From Oegoconia quadripuncta (taxonomy: Eukaryota; Arthropoda; Insecta; Lepidoptera; Autostichidae), in assembly GCA_949316235.1 (NCBI GenBank), contig OX438758.1, forward strand, positions 14,603,731-14,667,730: a stretch of DNA of 64,000 nucleotides, read 5' to 3'. The notes under the pieces are model-generated. The model ran no database searches. It saw nothing but the letters and a program-made list of their open reading frames with translations, and was not told where the DNA came from. Shown here piece by piece: positions 11,640 to 21,675 of the stretch. Position 1 is the stretch's first letter. Each line of letters starts with the position of its first letter. The position numbers and the translations under genes are program-made.

Positions 11640-12470
11640 CAACCCCTACCACTATCGCAACCCGTAAGGGGTTAGCTTCAAAATAAATGTCATTTTCGTA
11701 ATCAACGTCCCAAAAAACCTAAATAACGACACCAATATAGACTTTTTGGGTATCACCCCCCGCCCCTATCTCACCCCTAGAGGGTGGGCTTAAAATATAT
11801 GTCATTTTCATAATCAACATCCCAAAAAACCTAAATAACGACACCAATATAGACTTTTTTGGTATCATCACCCGCCCCTATCTCACCCCTAGAGGGTGGG
11901 CTTAAAAACAAATGTCATTTTCATAATCAACATCCCAAAAAACCTAAATAACGACACCAATATCGATTTTATGGTTTCAACCCCCATTTCACACCCCAGG
12001 GGGCTGTTTTTCGAAAAATCTCAACTCACCCTTATCTTATTCTCTAACCCCAAGGGGTTAGCTTCAAAACAAATGGCATTTTCGTAATCAACGTCCCAAA
12101 AAACCTAAATAATGACACCAATATTGACTTTTTGGTATCAACCCCCACCCCTATCTCAACCCTAGAGGGTTAACTTAAAATAAATGTCATATTCATAATC
12201 AACATCCCATAAAATCTAAATAACGACACCATTATCGATTTTTAACCCCCATTTCACACCCCAGGGGGTTGTCCAATATAGACTTTTTTGGTAGCAACCC
12301 CCACCCCTATCTCAACCCTAGAGGGTTAACTTAAAATAAATGTCATTTTCATAATCAACATCCCATAAAACCTAAATAACGACACCAATATCGATTTTAT
12401 GGTTTTAACCCCCATTTCACAACCCAGGGGGTTGTTTTTCGAAAAATCTCAAAACATGTATTAGCTTATT
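11640..12470. repeat. Imperfect ~110-bp tandem blocks in Helitron 5' region
   Basis: A block containing AACATCCCAAAAAACCTAAA then TAACGACACCAATAT, and a CCCCTATCTCACCCCTAGAGGG segment, recurs six times (near 11704, 11815, 11929, 12090, 12202 and 12357) at irregular 110-160 bp spacing. No coding potential was seen. Confidence 0.8.
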
Positions 12471-12689
12471 TGTTCCTAGGAGTACTCTTGCGAAGTTTCG
12501 AGTCGAAAATAGTCGAAATGTCCAAGTTATACTGTTTCTTCATAAAAAACTTCCCACCCCTGTTTCACCCCCTTAAAGGGTGAATTTTGAAAAATCCTTT
12601 CTTAGTGCTCCCCTAGACCTCGTAAGGAACCTACGTGCCAAATTTGGAAACTCTAGACCCAGCGGTTTGGCCTGTGCGTTGATATGTCA

Positions 12690-12736
12690 GTCAGTCAGTC
12701 AGTCAGTCAGTCAGTTTCTTCCTTTATATATTTAGA
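12690..12736 (-). other. Helitron 5' terminus
   Basis: On the minus strand the element starts TCTAAATATATAAAGG and then a run of GACT repeats, the typical 5' end of lepidopteran Helitrons. The base before TC is A of the host site. Confidence 0.88.
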
Positions 12737-13424
12737 TTGAATTGCAGAAAATTTCTGGTGTCTCTAATTGTGTTTCTAATCTATTTGTTTTCGAAAATAT
12801 TCCATAAGTTAACACTCTGAAAGCAGATTCAATCAATTCCACGTTTTCCAATGTGTGCTGAGAGTTTAAACACTTGCTCTTATGTAAATTACTCTTTAGA
12901 TGACTAGATAAATACCTCCTTTTAATAATAACATTACAAGTTTGACACTCGTACATTTCCTCTTGATTATATGATGATGATTTTCCATGGGCAATCTGTT
13001 GTTGTTGACGAGATGTTGTTGGTACTTCTCCATCATTGAAATCGATTGGCAGCTTTCTCTTGTTTACGGAGTTTCTGAAATTAAATAGGGAAGAATATTA
13101 GAAACGATCACAACATTAAATATAATATTGAAATAAAAATACAAGCAATACAAAATACCTCTGTTTCTTGTTTACATTTACTACAATATGCTTGTAAAAA
13201 TACCCCATCAAACTCATCTCTACTATCTGAAACTACTATATTTGAGCCGTGCCCCCTACATGATCTAAAATAAGGTATAATTTCAGGATCTTCTTGTAAG
13301 ATTACAGGAAGCTGCCCCCTTGTATACCAAAGATGAATATATTTACTAAAGTTAGTTAATAGTAACGATTTACTAATTTTAGAAATATCTTCACAAGTTA
13401 AAGATAACATTGTGACTGGCAAAA
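12737..13424 (-). pseudogene. Polinton DNA polymerase B, N-terminal region
   Basis: The segment 13072-12737 has a zinc-finger-like pattern (YECQTCNVIIKRRYLSSHL with later H residues) followed by a VELIESAFRVLTYGI stretch, as in the N-terminal extension of Polinton polymerases. It reads straight up to the Helitron end, and the frame resumes on the other side at 9044. A TTTAATTTCAG acceptor-like site precedes it at about 13073. The 104-residue frame 13422-13108 (CRGHGSNIVVSD, YCSKCKQE) may be an earlier exon, but the joining phase does not work in the present sequence, so it is either unrelated or frame-damaged. Confidence 0.65.
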
Positions 13425-13930
13425 TTAAAACTAACAGAATTCAAACATTGAACAAACCTTTTATATCTAAACCCACGCCCCCATACTTAATTAAAGAAAG
13501 CCAAGCCACGATTTTAAGTATTCCTTCTCAACCTTTTCACACAGTTGATAGAGCTCTTTATCGTAAAATGAATCGTTTAAGTCCATTTTCTACAGTTGAT
13601 TTCCGTCCAATGGCTTTAAAGGACCGCGGACTTATCTTTTATGCATACAGGGTTCTAAGTGGGCGGAGGAGGGTGGGGAATGGTTCGAATTTATTGGTAG
13701 GTACCTCTCACATAAAGTCCTGTGACTTTCTACGGTAAACGGTCTACCTGTGTAGACCGTTTTTTCTTTTGAACTGAGTTTATTTAAATAAATTTAACAT
13801 TGCGTTTAAATGCAAAGCTAGCTGACGAATGGGCCAACAAGCGAACTGTCTGGTAGTATAGTGTAAATGTATATAAAAAGACTAAGGAAACATATAATTA
13901 TAACTGAATACATTATATGTATCTTTATTT
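13425..13930. other. Polinton edge or unassigned sequence
   Basis: A 31-codon minus-strand frame starting MDLNDSFYDKELYQLCEK (13586-13491) resembles the acidic start of some Polinton polymerases, but it is too short to claim. A 10-bp-stem hairpin with a 4-base loop (13738-13761) followed by a T-run is present. No terminal inverted repeat was recognised, and 13770-13930 holds nothing I can name. Confidence 0.35.
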
Positions 13931-14227
13931 GGAATGCGTCCGATGTCGCAGAAGGCTGAAACAAATGCGATTAGATATAAAAATGTGAATTCATTACGTG
14001 AGTGAGAAATGTAACCAGACGTTTTGTTTCGAGGTATTGGGAAAAACTTTGTTATATCACATGATAATTAAAATGAAAAGATGTTTAATATGTTTAAAAA
14101 TAAACAACACAAGTTTTAATTTTTCAAATCACACTGAAGATGTATTTTTATAACATTTAGACTTATCTCACAAATAAAAATTTTGCAATTTACAAAACTG
14201 TATGATAATAAAATAACTCACATCCAT
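13931..14227 (-). pseudogene. Gene A fragment (unit 0)
   Basis: Exon 1 (14222-14227) and the first 25 bases of exon 2 (to 13955) remain around a 266-bp intron (13956-14221). The rest of gene A and all of gene B are missing. The codons present carry substitutions (GCGTCC for the usual GTATCC on the plus strand), consistent with an old, non-functional edge copy. Confidence 0.85.
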
Positions 14228-14291
14228 TATGGTGACTGATTCACAAAATGTTAAAGAATGGTAAATTTTTAAGTTGTTTGGCGGTTTATAT
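13931..14291 (-). repeat. Array unit 0, partial (right end only)
   Basis: This is the leftmost copy of the ~1.93 kb array unit. It retains the start of gene A exon 2, the intron, exon 1 and the TATA region, and is cut at 13931 inside exon 2. It has the shorter 266-bp intron and GAGGTATTGG variant that are otherwise found only in unit 10. Confidence 0.92.
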
Positions 14292-14306
14292 AAACCGCCA
14301 AACAAC
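14273..14306. repeat. 34-bp perfect palindrome at unit/DIRS junction
   Basis: The terminal segment of array unit 0 (GTTGTTTGGCGGTTTAT) is followed at once by its exact reverse complement, then by the DIRS inverted repeat at 14308. Other array units carry only the left arm and continue into the next unit. Confidence 0.95.
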
Positions 14307-14307
14307 C

Positions 14308-14467
14308 GTCGTTACATCCTCGACATTTAAGTTCACCAGGTAGTCCACTCTTCTATGTACTAGGCATCATGCACAATTTCAGAGCTGAAAATGCTAAAAA
14401 AAAAAAGTACAAGTACCCTCCTCCCGCGCCCCCACCCGGCCCCGACTCGTGCGCCGAAATGTCATTC
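14308..14467 (+). repeat. DIRS left inverted terminal repeat
   Basis: About 160 bp here match the reverse complement of 19566-19723 with few differences, including the A-run and the CCTCCTCCCGCGCCCCCACC segment. Confidence 0.9.
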
Positions 14468-14584
14468 GCTTTTTTTGTGCGGGCATCAAAGCATCGAAAT
14501 TTTTTTCCTTACCAAAATTTTAAGTGAATATCTGTTGTATCGTGCGATATTACCGCGTGTGATTGTGTGGAGGTTTTTTCCGGG

Positions 14585-16338
14585 ATGGGGAAACGGAAAC
14601 ATAAGAATTTCGACGAACATATTAAAAGGAAAATAAGGCGCCTCGAAAGGCGACTTAGGATGCGTCATAAATCTAGTGACGAAGGTTAGTGACGTGATTA
14701 TTCATACTTTGTATTAATTTACTGTTCTATTTATTCTTCCGACACACACGGAATCATCTCATATACTTATCTTGCGTAGTACATGAACTACAATAAGTAG
14801 TCATACTTGGTCACATCACCGGAATTACAGAAATTTTTTTTTTTTAATCTACCGCCCAATAACATTGGATTTACATCGACTGTTTCTTTAATATTTTTCT
14901 GGATACTTTGTCTATTTTGAATTATTACGCTATAGAAATATTTAACTTTACAATAGTATCTGAAGAATTTCAGCTCAGTTATGCTTTATTATAATGAGAA
15001 ATTTAGCTCGTTTGACTGTGAACGATGATGCAAATCGTACTATGACGAGATCATGGTCGCATATTATATATAACCAGTATAAATTATTACGCTATAGAAA
15101 TACTTAACTTTACAATAGTATCTGAAGAATTTCAGCTCAGTTATGCTATATTATAATGAGAAATTTAGCTCGTTTGACTATGAACGATGATGCAAATCGT
15201 ACTATGGCGAGATCATGGTCGCATATTATATAGAACCAGTATAAATTATTACGCTATAGAAATACTTAACTTTACAATAGTATCTGAAGAATTTCAGCTC
15301 AGTTATGCTTTATTATAATGAGAAATTTAGCTCGTTTGACTGTGAACGATGATGCAAATCGTACGATGACGAGATCATGGTCGCATATTATATATAACCA
15401 GTATAAATTATTACGCTATAGAAATACTTAATTTTACAATAGTATCTGAAGAATTTCAGCTCAGTTATGCTATATTATAATGAGAAATTTAGCTCATTGG
15501 ACTATGAACGATGATGCAAATCGTACTATGGCGAGATCATGGTCGCATATTATATAGAACCAGTATAAATTTATTTAACGTGGTACTATGACGAGATTAT
15601 AGTCAAACGTATTCTTACCAATGAATACTACGGCGCGACTGTAGTTGCATACTTTCCTATCTAGTACTGTGACGTGATTACAGTCAAAATGTCATGGCGT
15701 GATCATGACTTTGGTATCCTGTACTTACAGAATCAGGAAGTCCGAGGGCCTCTTGCTCAAGATATAGAAGTCCAGGTCCGGTACCCTTATCTATTAGCTC
15801 AGATAATGCGGGCTTAAGCCCTATCATGCGGTCAGCCATAACCGTGGTCGATTACGACATAAACAAGACGAGAGATGCCACAGGGGAACCACCCGACTTA
15901 CCAGCTGGCCAAGCTCGCGTAACCGATCTCCCGGTGACAGCAGACCAGTCTTCAACTGAAAGACCGGTAGCCGCCTCAGTCGAGCCATCAACTTCTACGG
16001 CTTTACCAAGAAATATTTTAGAGGCGTTAGGCGATTCGAAGGTTAAACAGGAACTCTTCGGATCCAAAATCCATGATGACGTCTCTAAACGCTGGGGTCG
16101 GATATTATCGGAAGGTCTGAATAAGGACCAAAGTAAAGCAATTACAGATAAATTGCTGATACCGGAGAATTTTCAGCTTGTGAAGGCGCCTAAATTGAAT
16201 CCTGAAATTTCGGCTGTTCTAACAGAATCCGCTAGGAACAGGGATAAGCGCTTAGAGAAAGCTCAGCAACATCTGGGGCTAGGTATAGCCGGCCTTACTA
16301 GTGTCACGTCGAAGCTTATGGCGATGGCGACAATATAG
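14585..16338 (+). pseudogene. DIRS gag, two exons
   Basis: Exon 1 (14585-14684) starts at an ATG and encodes a very basic helix (KRKHKNFDEHIKRKIRRLER), typical of DIRS gag starts. A donor AAG|GTTAGT at 14685 and an acceptor CTTACAG ending at 15730 define a 1046-bp intron; joining them keeps one frame into exon 2 (15731-16338). Exon 2 contains the conserved gag region from ILEALGDSKVKQELFG to LLIPENFQLVKAPKLNPEI. The frame stops at 16338, while gag-like sequence (IDKIELIKKLSEIVIRLRRK) continues in another frame, so a late frameshift is likely. The splice assignment is inferred from sequence only. Confidence 0.75.
14921..15568 (+). repeat. Four 162-bp tandem repeats inside the DIRS gag intron
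   Basis: The segment ATTATTACGCTATAGAAATA recurs at 14921, 15083, 15245 and 15407, exactly 162 bp apart, with few differences between copies. Each copy contains a near-palindromic CGAGATCATGGTCG-type motif. Related motifs (GACGTGATTACAGTCA and similar) continue to 15715. Confidence 0.95.
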
Positions 16339-18160
16339 ACAAAATCGAGCTTATTAAAAAGCTTTCCGAAATCGTTATCCGACTCCGTCGAAAGCAGCAG
16401 TTCCCAAATCGACGCCCAAAACCCAATAGAGGTGAGCAGTCACATAGGCCGATTAAAATATTTTATTGATAATTGGAGATCCATTACAAGTGATCCTGTT
16501 ATTTTACAGATCGTATCTGGTTATAAGATACCTTTTAATCGGCCAGTTACTCAAATAACAGAACCAGTTAATAATGAATTTTCACTTTCAGAGAAACATA
16601 ATTTGAATTTAGAGATCTCAAAGTTAACCCAAACTAAAGCCATTTTGCCATGTGCTGATAAACCGGTCAGCTCATATCTAAGATATTTCTCACATCAAAA
16701 AGTGACGGTGAACATAGATGCATACTTAATTTGAAAGCATTAAATAAGTGTGTCGAAAGACATTACTTTAAAATGGAGGACATTCGTACAGTCACGAAAT
16801 TAATGTCCCTGTCGTGTTTTATGGCAAATATCGATCTCAAAGATACATATTTTTTAATATCGGTGCATCCTTACTATCGGAAGTTTTTAAGATTTAAATT
16901 CAACGGCCAAACTTATGAATTTCAGTGCCTTCCGTTTGGTCTACGATCAGCCCCATATGTCTTAACCAAGTTGCTGAAGCCGGTTGCATCTTTCCTTAGG
17001 AGTAAAGGGTTACTCTTAGTTGTATATTTGGATGATATTGTGTTTGGGGTATTCGTATAGGGATTGCCAAAATCGTGTTTCTGAAACAGAAACGTATTAC
17101 ACTTTCTGGGGCTGGCAATTAATACCGAAAGGAGCCACTTGTTACCAAGTCAAATTTGTACGTTCTTAGGATTCGAACTGAATTCAGTTGACATGAATAT
17201 GGGCTTACCCTTAAACAAGCGTAATAAAAATTTTATCTCTTGTTAAAGACGTATCAAAAAAGAATATTTTGACGATTAGGGAGTTCACTCAATTCGTCGG
17301 TGTCCTCACCTCAGCTTGTCCAGCCATTGCCTACGGTTGGGTATACACAAAACGTTTTGAAAGTGAGAAATATCGAGCATTACCTACAACGATCTAATGA
17401 TGATTATGACAAGAAAATGGCCATTAGTAAAGCTTTACTATCTGATTTTACATGGTGAGAAGGACATATTATGTCTTCTAAGAATCCTTTGCGTCGCGGT
17501 CAAAAGGCTTTAGAAATTTTTTCAGACGCCTCCTTATCAGGGTGGGGCGTAATGTGTAACAGGAAGCGCGCCAGCGGATTTCGGGAATATTCCATATAAA
17601 TTTTTTAGAGCTTAAAGCGGCTCTTATGGGTCTAAAATGTTCTGCAAGCGAAATGCACGATTCAGAAATTTTACTTCGTATCGATAGCACTGTAGCCATT
17701 TCATATATTAACAGAATGGGTGACGTACAGTATAATCATTTAAATGATATTACACGCGAGATATAGTTATTTTGCGAAGAGCGTCGACTGTACATTTTCA
17801 CATCATATATTAGATCGAAAGACAACACCGAAGCTGACGGAGGAGTCGAGACGCACCAATATTGATGCGGAATGGGATCTCTCACAGACTGTCTTTAGAG
17901 ACATCGTAAGCAACTTTGGACAGCCTGAGATAGACCTCTTCGCATCTCGTTTGAACAACAAATGCTCTAAGTACCTACATAACGTGGAAACGAGACCCGT
18001 CCGCCTTCAATATTGACGTGTTTACACTGGATTGGAGTAATTATTACTTTTACGCCTTCCTACCATTCTCACTTATTCTCAAATGTCTGCGTAAAATTGT
18101 CGACGATGAAGCCACAGGCATCATGGTTGTGCCTTTCTGGCCAAGTCAACCATGGTAGCC
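16339..18160 (+). pseudogene. DIRS pol: reverse transcriptase, RNase H, MT-like segment
   Basis: The first piece has GRLKYFIDNWRSITSDPVIL, the usual DIRS pol start. A frame change near 16680 leads to FMANIDLKDTYFLISVHP, FQCLPFGLRSAPYV and VVYLDDIV (catalytic YLDD). RNase H follows in broken frames near 17505-17780 (EIFSDASLSGWGV and LLRIDSTVAISYINRMG). The segment FGQPEIDLFASRLNN (17914-17958) and the next frame to about 18150 match the conserved region after RNase H in DIRS elements, linked to a methyltransferase-like domain; its PPF motif is changed to LPF. At least five frame breaks make the gene non-functional. Confidence 0.8.
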
Positions 18161-18284
18161 ATTGCTCCATTCACTGGCGTGCAAAGACCCTGTGTATTTT
18201 CATCCCGACAATCAGTTACTGATGTCTCCTTTCAGAGAACCGCATCCCTTTTGGAGAACCCTTATCCTGGTGTCGTGCCAATTA

Positions 18285-19302
18285 TCAGGGAAGCGTATAG
18301 GCGACGATCACTCAAGCCAGATACAGTAGATATTATGGTGTCTTCCCTTTCAGTAAATTCCCTAAAACAATACAATGTGGCATTGAAAAAGTGGTGGCAA
18401 TTTTTCCATTGCAGAAAATATTAACTGTTATAACGCAACCGTTCTTCAAATTCTTGAATTTTCTAACAATTCAATATAATAAGGGAGCTAGCTACTCTAG
18501 CTTGAACACTTACCGTTCTGCCCTCCGTATAATATTTGGCAAATGGTTCAGTGAGAATGACCAAGTGATAAGGTTTATGAAAGGCGTCTTTAAGCAAAGA
18601 CCTGCTTTTCCGAGGTATCAATTTACGTGGGATCCTAAGATAGTTCTTGATTTTGTAGGAAATCTATATCCAAACGATAGTTTGTCTTTAGATAGAATTT
18701 GTAAAAAGACAGCGTGTCTGCTTGCATTATCTTCAGGACAACGGGTCCAGACCCTATCCCTTATTAAATTGTCTTGCATTACATTTAATCAAGACATTAT
18801 TGAAATAATAATCTTTTATTATTATTTCAATAATTAAATAAATTTGATTAAAACTTCGGCACCTGGTCGGCTAATGCCACGTCTTATTATTCCTTTCTTC
18901 CCGATCAGGGAAGAGATTTGTAATGCAAAGGCACTTACGTCATATATTGAGATTACGAAACAGTTCCGAATGAACTCTAATACTGACCGTTTATTCCTCA
19001 CGACAAAAAATCCGATACTTAACGCAAGTTCCTCAACCATCAGTCGATGGATCAAGGGGATAATGGAAGAAAGCGGCATAGATACTGACACCTTTTCTGC
19101 CCATAGCACTCGTCACGCTTCTACGTCGGCAGCCCACCGTAAAGACGTGTCTATCGAACTAATTAAGAGAACCGCAGGTTGGACGGGCACCTCCCTTGTT
19201 TTCGCAAAATTTTATAATCGGTCTCTCTTGATGAATGATGGAGAAAGTGCATTTGCAGAAGCAGTATTTGATTGTAATAATTATTATTATAATAATAATT
19301 AA
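18285..19302 (+). pseudogene. DIRS tyrosine recombinase, broken
   Basis: The SAM-like N-terminal part (IREAYRRRSLKPDTVDIMV) leads after a frame change to LLALSSGQRVQTLSL, holding the first catalytic arginine. The second part (18844-19302) has HSTRHASTSAA (the HxxR box) and AGWTGTSLVFAKFYNR, ending with the nucleophile tyrosine. All catalytic residues of a tyrosine recombinase are therefore present, but the frame is cut at 18837 by an inserted perfect hairpin (18796-18834). The enzyme would integrate a circular cDNA without target duplication, which fits the lack of one here. Confidence 0.85.
18796..18834 (+). repeat. Perfect 16-bp-stem hairpin inside recombinase gene
   Basis: Arms 18796-18811 and 18819-18834 are exact reverse complements around a 7-base loop. 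The hairpin introduces the stop that separates the two halves of the recombinase. Confidence 0.93.
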
Positions 19303-19384
19303 GATATGTAATTTGATAAAATAAAAGTTGATTGTCAAACGTATAACCAATGTTCTAATGTTATTTCGCAAACGCGCTAAACAT

Positions 19385-19504
19385 CTACCTGGTGAACTTA
19401 AATGTCGAGGATGTAACGACGAAGTATAATTAAAGGTTAAACAAACTTACCTAAGTGAAGTTTGACTATAATTATATGAGTCGTTACATCCGAAGGCATT
19501 TAAG
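19385..19504 (+). repeat. DIRS internal complementary region
   Basis: Bases 19385-19420 are the reverse complement of the left extremity (14308-14343), and 19431-19504 that of the right extremity (19698-19771), separated by 10 bases. This spells the junction of the two ends of the circular intermediate, as in canonical DIRS-1. Confidence 0.9.
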
Positions 19505-19565
19505 AACCCTCCCATAACCCATATCCCCCACATAAGTTTGCGAAATACCAGTAAACTCTAAAGAA

Positions 19566-19771
19566 ATGACGTTTCGGCGCACGAGTCGGGGCCGGGTGGG
19601 GGCGCGGGAGGAGGGTACTTGTACTTTTTTTTTTAGCATTTTCAGCTCTGAAATTGTGCTTGATGCCTAGTACATAGAAGAGTGGACTACCTGGTGAACT
19701 TAAATGCCTTCGGATGTAACGACTCATATAATTATGGTCAAACTTCACTTAGGTAAGTTTGTTTAACCTTT
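19566..19771 (+). repeat. DIRS right inverted terminal repeat
   Basis: This repeat matches the left inverted repeat in reverse complement to 19723 and then extends about 48 bases further to the unit boundary. The extension is confirmed as element sequence by its complement in the internal region. Confidence 0.88.
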
Positions 19772-20410
19772 AAAACTTTCGAGCAAGTTTGAACATGTTT
19801 AATATGCACCTGCCCTAACCCTTTTCTTTAGTGTGAACCATTAAGGTATGATTTATTACATGAGACTAAATTTTTTCACCCTCCAAAAAATACCAACGAT
19901 TGCGCGGTGTTTTGAGCAAACGGTTTTTTCATCACGAAACTTTGGTTAATTTATAACATGATTTTGACGTTGATGGCATCTACGTTCACATAAAGAAACC
20001 AATTTTATTACAATCTCTCGATTAATTACACGAGGCTACCCAAAAACGCGAACCGTTCTGTATCACCTTATGTCACGTTCGGGTATCCCACGGCAATAAA
20101 TTCTATATTTTTTCATAAAAATTCGCGTATCTTGACAATCTTCACACGACCTCATGCACCTGCGTATCACCTTGTGTCACGATCACAATAAATTCTATAT
20201 TTTTTTCATAAAGATTCCTCATGCACCTGCGTGCTTATCACATAAAAAACCTGTCCGTTGAATGCACAATGGAATACGGTGTTGTTTTTACAAAATAACT
20301 TAGCCTAACACAACAAGAGAACTAAAAGTATACACTAACTTAATCTAACAAAAATAACTTAAATTTCTAATTAAAAGCTAACTTAATATAAACACTCACT
20401 CACTCACTCA

Positions 20411-20737
20411 CTAATTCTCTGTACTATCGTCATCCTCTTCGATTGTATAAAATTTAGGGGGCTCCATGCAATTTAGATACTGCTCATCGAAGGGCTCGTA
20501 AGCATCCATCGTAATTCCCACATCTTCATCATCATCGTATCTCCCCCATTCACCTTCTTCTTCTTCTTCATCTTCGGTCATTGCCGGCGTCAGCGGATTG
20601 TAATTCACTGGCACCCAGTCCGGCAAAATTGGTGGACTATATCCATTAGTTGTAGAGCAGTAATCCATCAAAACAAAATAACTAGCACATTCTTCACAAG
20701 TACACTGGCAACAACATGTAGTACAACAGCTATACAT
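20411..20737 (-). CDS. Gene B (unit 1): Cys-rich head, acidic tail protein
   Basis: This 108-residue protein is of a family I do not recognise. Residues 1-17 hold eight cysteines (MYSCCTTCCCQCTCEEC), which could bind metal or form disulfides. Residues 54-81 are strongly acidic (TEDEEEEEGEWGRYDDDEDV), and the C-terminus is again acidic (EEDDDSTEN). There is no signal peptide or membrane segment. The ATG at 20737 follows a TATA box (minus strand of 20818-20826) by about 80 bases. The stop codon is embedded in GTGAGT repeats. It lies 167 bases downstream of gene A on the same strand. The function is unknown. Confidence 0.7.
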   Translation of the reverse strand: MYSCCTTCCCQCTCEECASYFVLMDYCSTTNGYSPPILPDWVPVNYNPLTPAMTEDEEEEEGEWGRYDDDEDVGITMDAYEPFDEQYLNCMEPPKFYTIEEDDDSTEN

Positions 20738-20904
20738 TATAATAATATATTATTGGATGGTGTTACGTTCGGCTCAGGCTGAATGAACAGTGAATATCGG
20801 TCGAAGGCGTCAGAAGGCTTTATATACGCACAGCTACAAAACCCCCAAAGGGCGGGGGGTTTTATCGAGTGATTTATGTTGTTATTTTAATTGACAATCA
20901 CATT

Positions 20905-21640
20905 TTACTCTGTTGATTCGAAGAAGTATTTTTTGCAATCATCGCTTTCTGAAATTTGTTTAGTTATATTGAATATAACATCTCGAATGTTTTGGTATGT
21001 TTTATCATTCTCGCATTGAGTGTAATATTTGACGCGTAAATCAACATTCTTCCAATGATCTTTGATGGATATATCCTTTAATTTCTTGACATCATAAATT
21101 TCAATTTTGATGAGATGGCTGGCGTTGTTATTTGCAGACATAGATATGTAAGAAGTTCCACCATTGCTCGATTGGCTAACGGAACTTGACAAAGATGGTT
21201 TCTTTTTTTTCTTTGGTTTTTCAAAAAAATGTTCAATGCTGTTGGATAGCTTTTGAGCCTTTGGTTTCCTTTTCGCCTGTATTTCTTGATTTTCATCATC
21301 GCTTATAGAAGGGTAGTAATAATTTTTCAGAGTATAATCGAATGTATCCGATGTCGCAGAAGGCTGAAACAAATGCGATTAGATATAAAAATGTGAATTC
21401 ATTAGATACGTGAGTGAGAAATGTAACCAGACGTTTTGTTTCGAGTTATTGGGAAAAACTTTGTTATATCACATGATAATTAAAATGAAAAGATGTTTAA
21501 TATGTTTAAAAATAAAACAACACAAGTTTTAATTTTTCAAATCACACTGAAGATGAATTTTTATAACATTTAGACTTATCTCACAAATAAAAATTTTGCA
21601 ATTTACAAAACTGTATGATAATAAAATAACTCACATCCAT
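20905..21640 (-). CDS. Gene A (unit 1), promoter lost
   Basis: Exon 1 is 21635-21640, the intron 21364-21634 and exon 2 20905-21363. The coding sequence is intact and encodes the same 154 residues as units 2-6. The R1-clade element begins 35 bases upstream of the ATG and has removed the TATA box, so this copy probably lacks its normal promoter. Confidence 0.7.
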
Positions 21641-21675
21641 TATGGTGACTGATTCACAAAATGGTAAATTTTTAA

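Larger units (their letters stand above)
9045..12736 (-). mobile_element. Helitron with helicase remnant, precise ends
   Basis: On the minus strand the element begins TC (12736-12735) and ends CTAG (9048-9045), flanked by A on the 5' side and T on the 3' side, the exact Helitron target rule. The 5' end has the AT-rich start followed by GACTGACTGA repeats (12690-12720). The 3' end has the CGCGGACGAAGTCGCG hairpin about ten bases before CTAG. These are lepidopteran Helitron hallmarks. The cargo is a decayed PIF1-type helicase and long tandem repeats; no Rep (HUH) nuclease was seen, so it is a non-autonomous or rearranged copy. There is no target duplication, as expected. Confidence 0.92.
1..13600 (-). 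mobile_element. Decayed Polinton/Maverick element, partial
   Basis: Three minus-strand genes in Polinton style are recognisable: a PX-like small protein, an A32-type packaging ATPase and a protein-primed family B DNA polymerase. The integrase, protease and capsid genes expected of a full element are not visible and may lie left of the window. The polymerase is broken by nonsense and frameshift changes and by two later insertions, so this copy is dead. I could not identify its terminal inverted repeat; the right boundary is placed only roughly, before the tandem array that starts near 13931. Confidence 0.85.
14292..19771 (+). mobile_element. DIRS-type tyrosine-recombinase retrotransposon
   Basis: The element has the diagnostic DIRS structure: inverted terminal repeats (14308-14467 and 19566-19771) and an internal complementary region (19385-19504) that matches first the left and then the right extremity. 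It carries gag, reverse transcriptase/RNase H, a degenerate methyltransferase-like segment and a tyrosine recombinase in plus orientation. It lies exactly between two array units, with no target duplication. Frameshifts and stops in pol and the recombinase show this copy is defective. The first 16 bases (14292-14307) are an inverted copy of flanking array sequence and not the expected terminus. Confidence 0.9.
19772..21675 (-). repeat. Array unit 1
   Basis: This unit is complete from its left boundary (AAAACTTTCGAGCAAG), but its right end has lost the last 21 bases, including the gene A TATA box, to the R1-clade insertion. It carries an intact gene B (20411-20737) and gene A coding sequence (20905-21640). 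The 3' flank 19772-20410 is non-coding; AATAAA sites read on the minus strand near 19851 and 20004 could end the gene B transcript. Confidence 0.95.

Noticed and set aside
13412..13738. A 108-residue plus-strand frame
   Set aside because: No recognisable domain, and it overlaps better minus-strand candidates of the Polinton.
13612..13770. tRNA-like or polymerase III gene (A-box-like TGGCTTTAAAGG, B-box-like GGTTCGAAT, T-run terminator)
   Set aside because: The A box is poor, no cloverleaf can be drawn, and the B-box match is short; chance is the simpler explanation.
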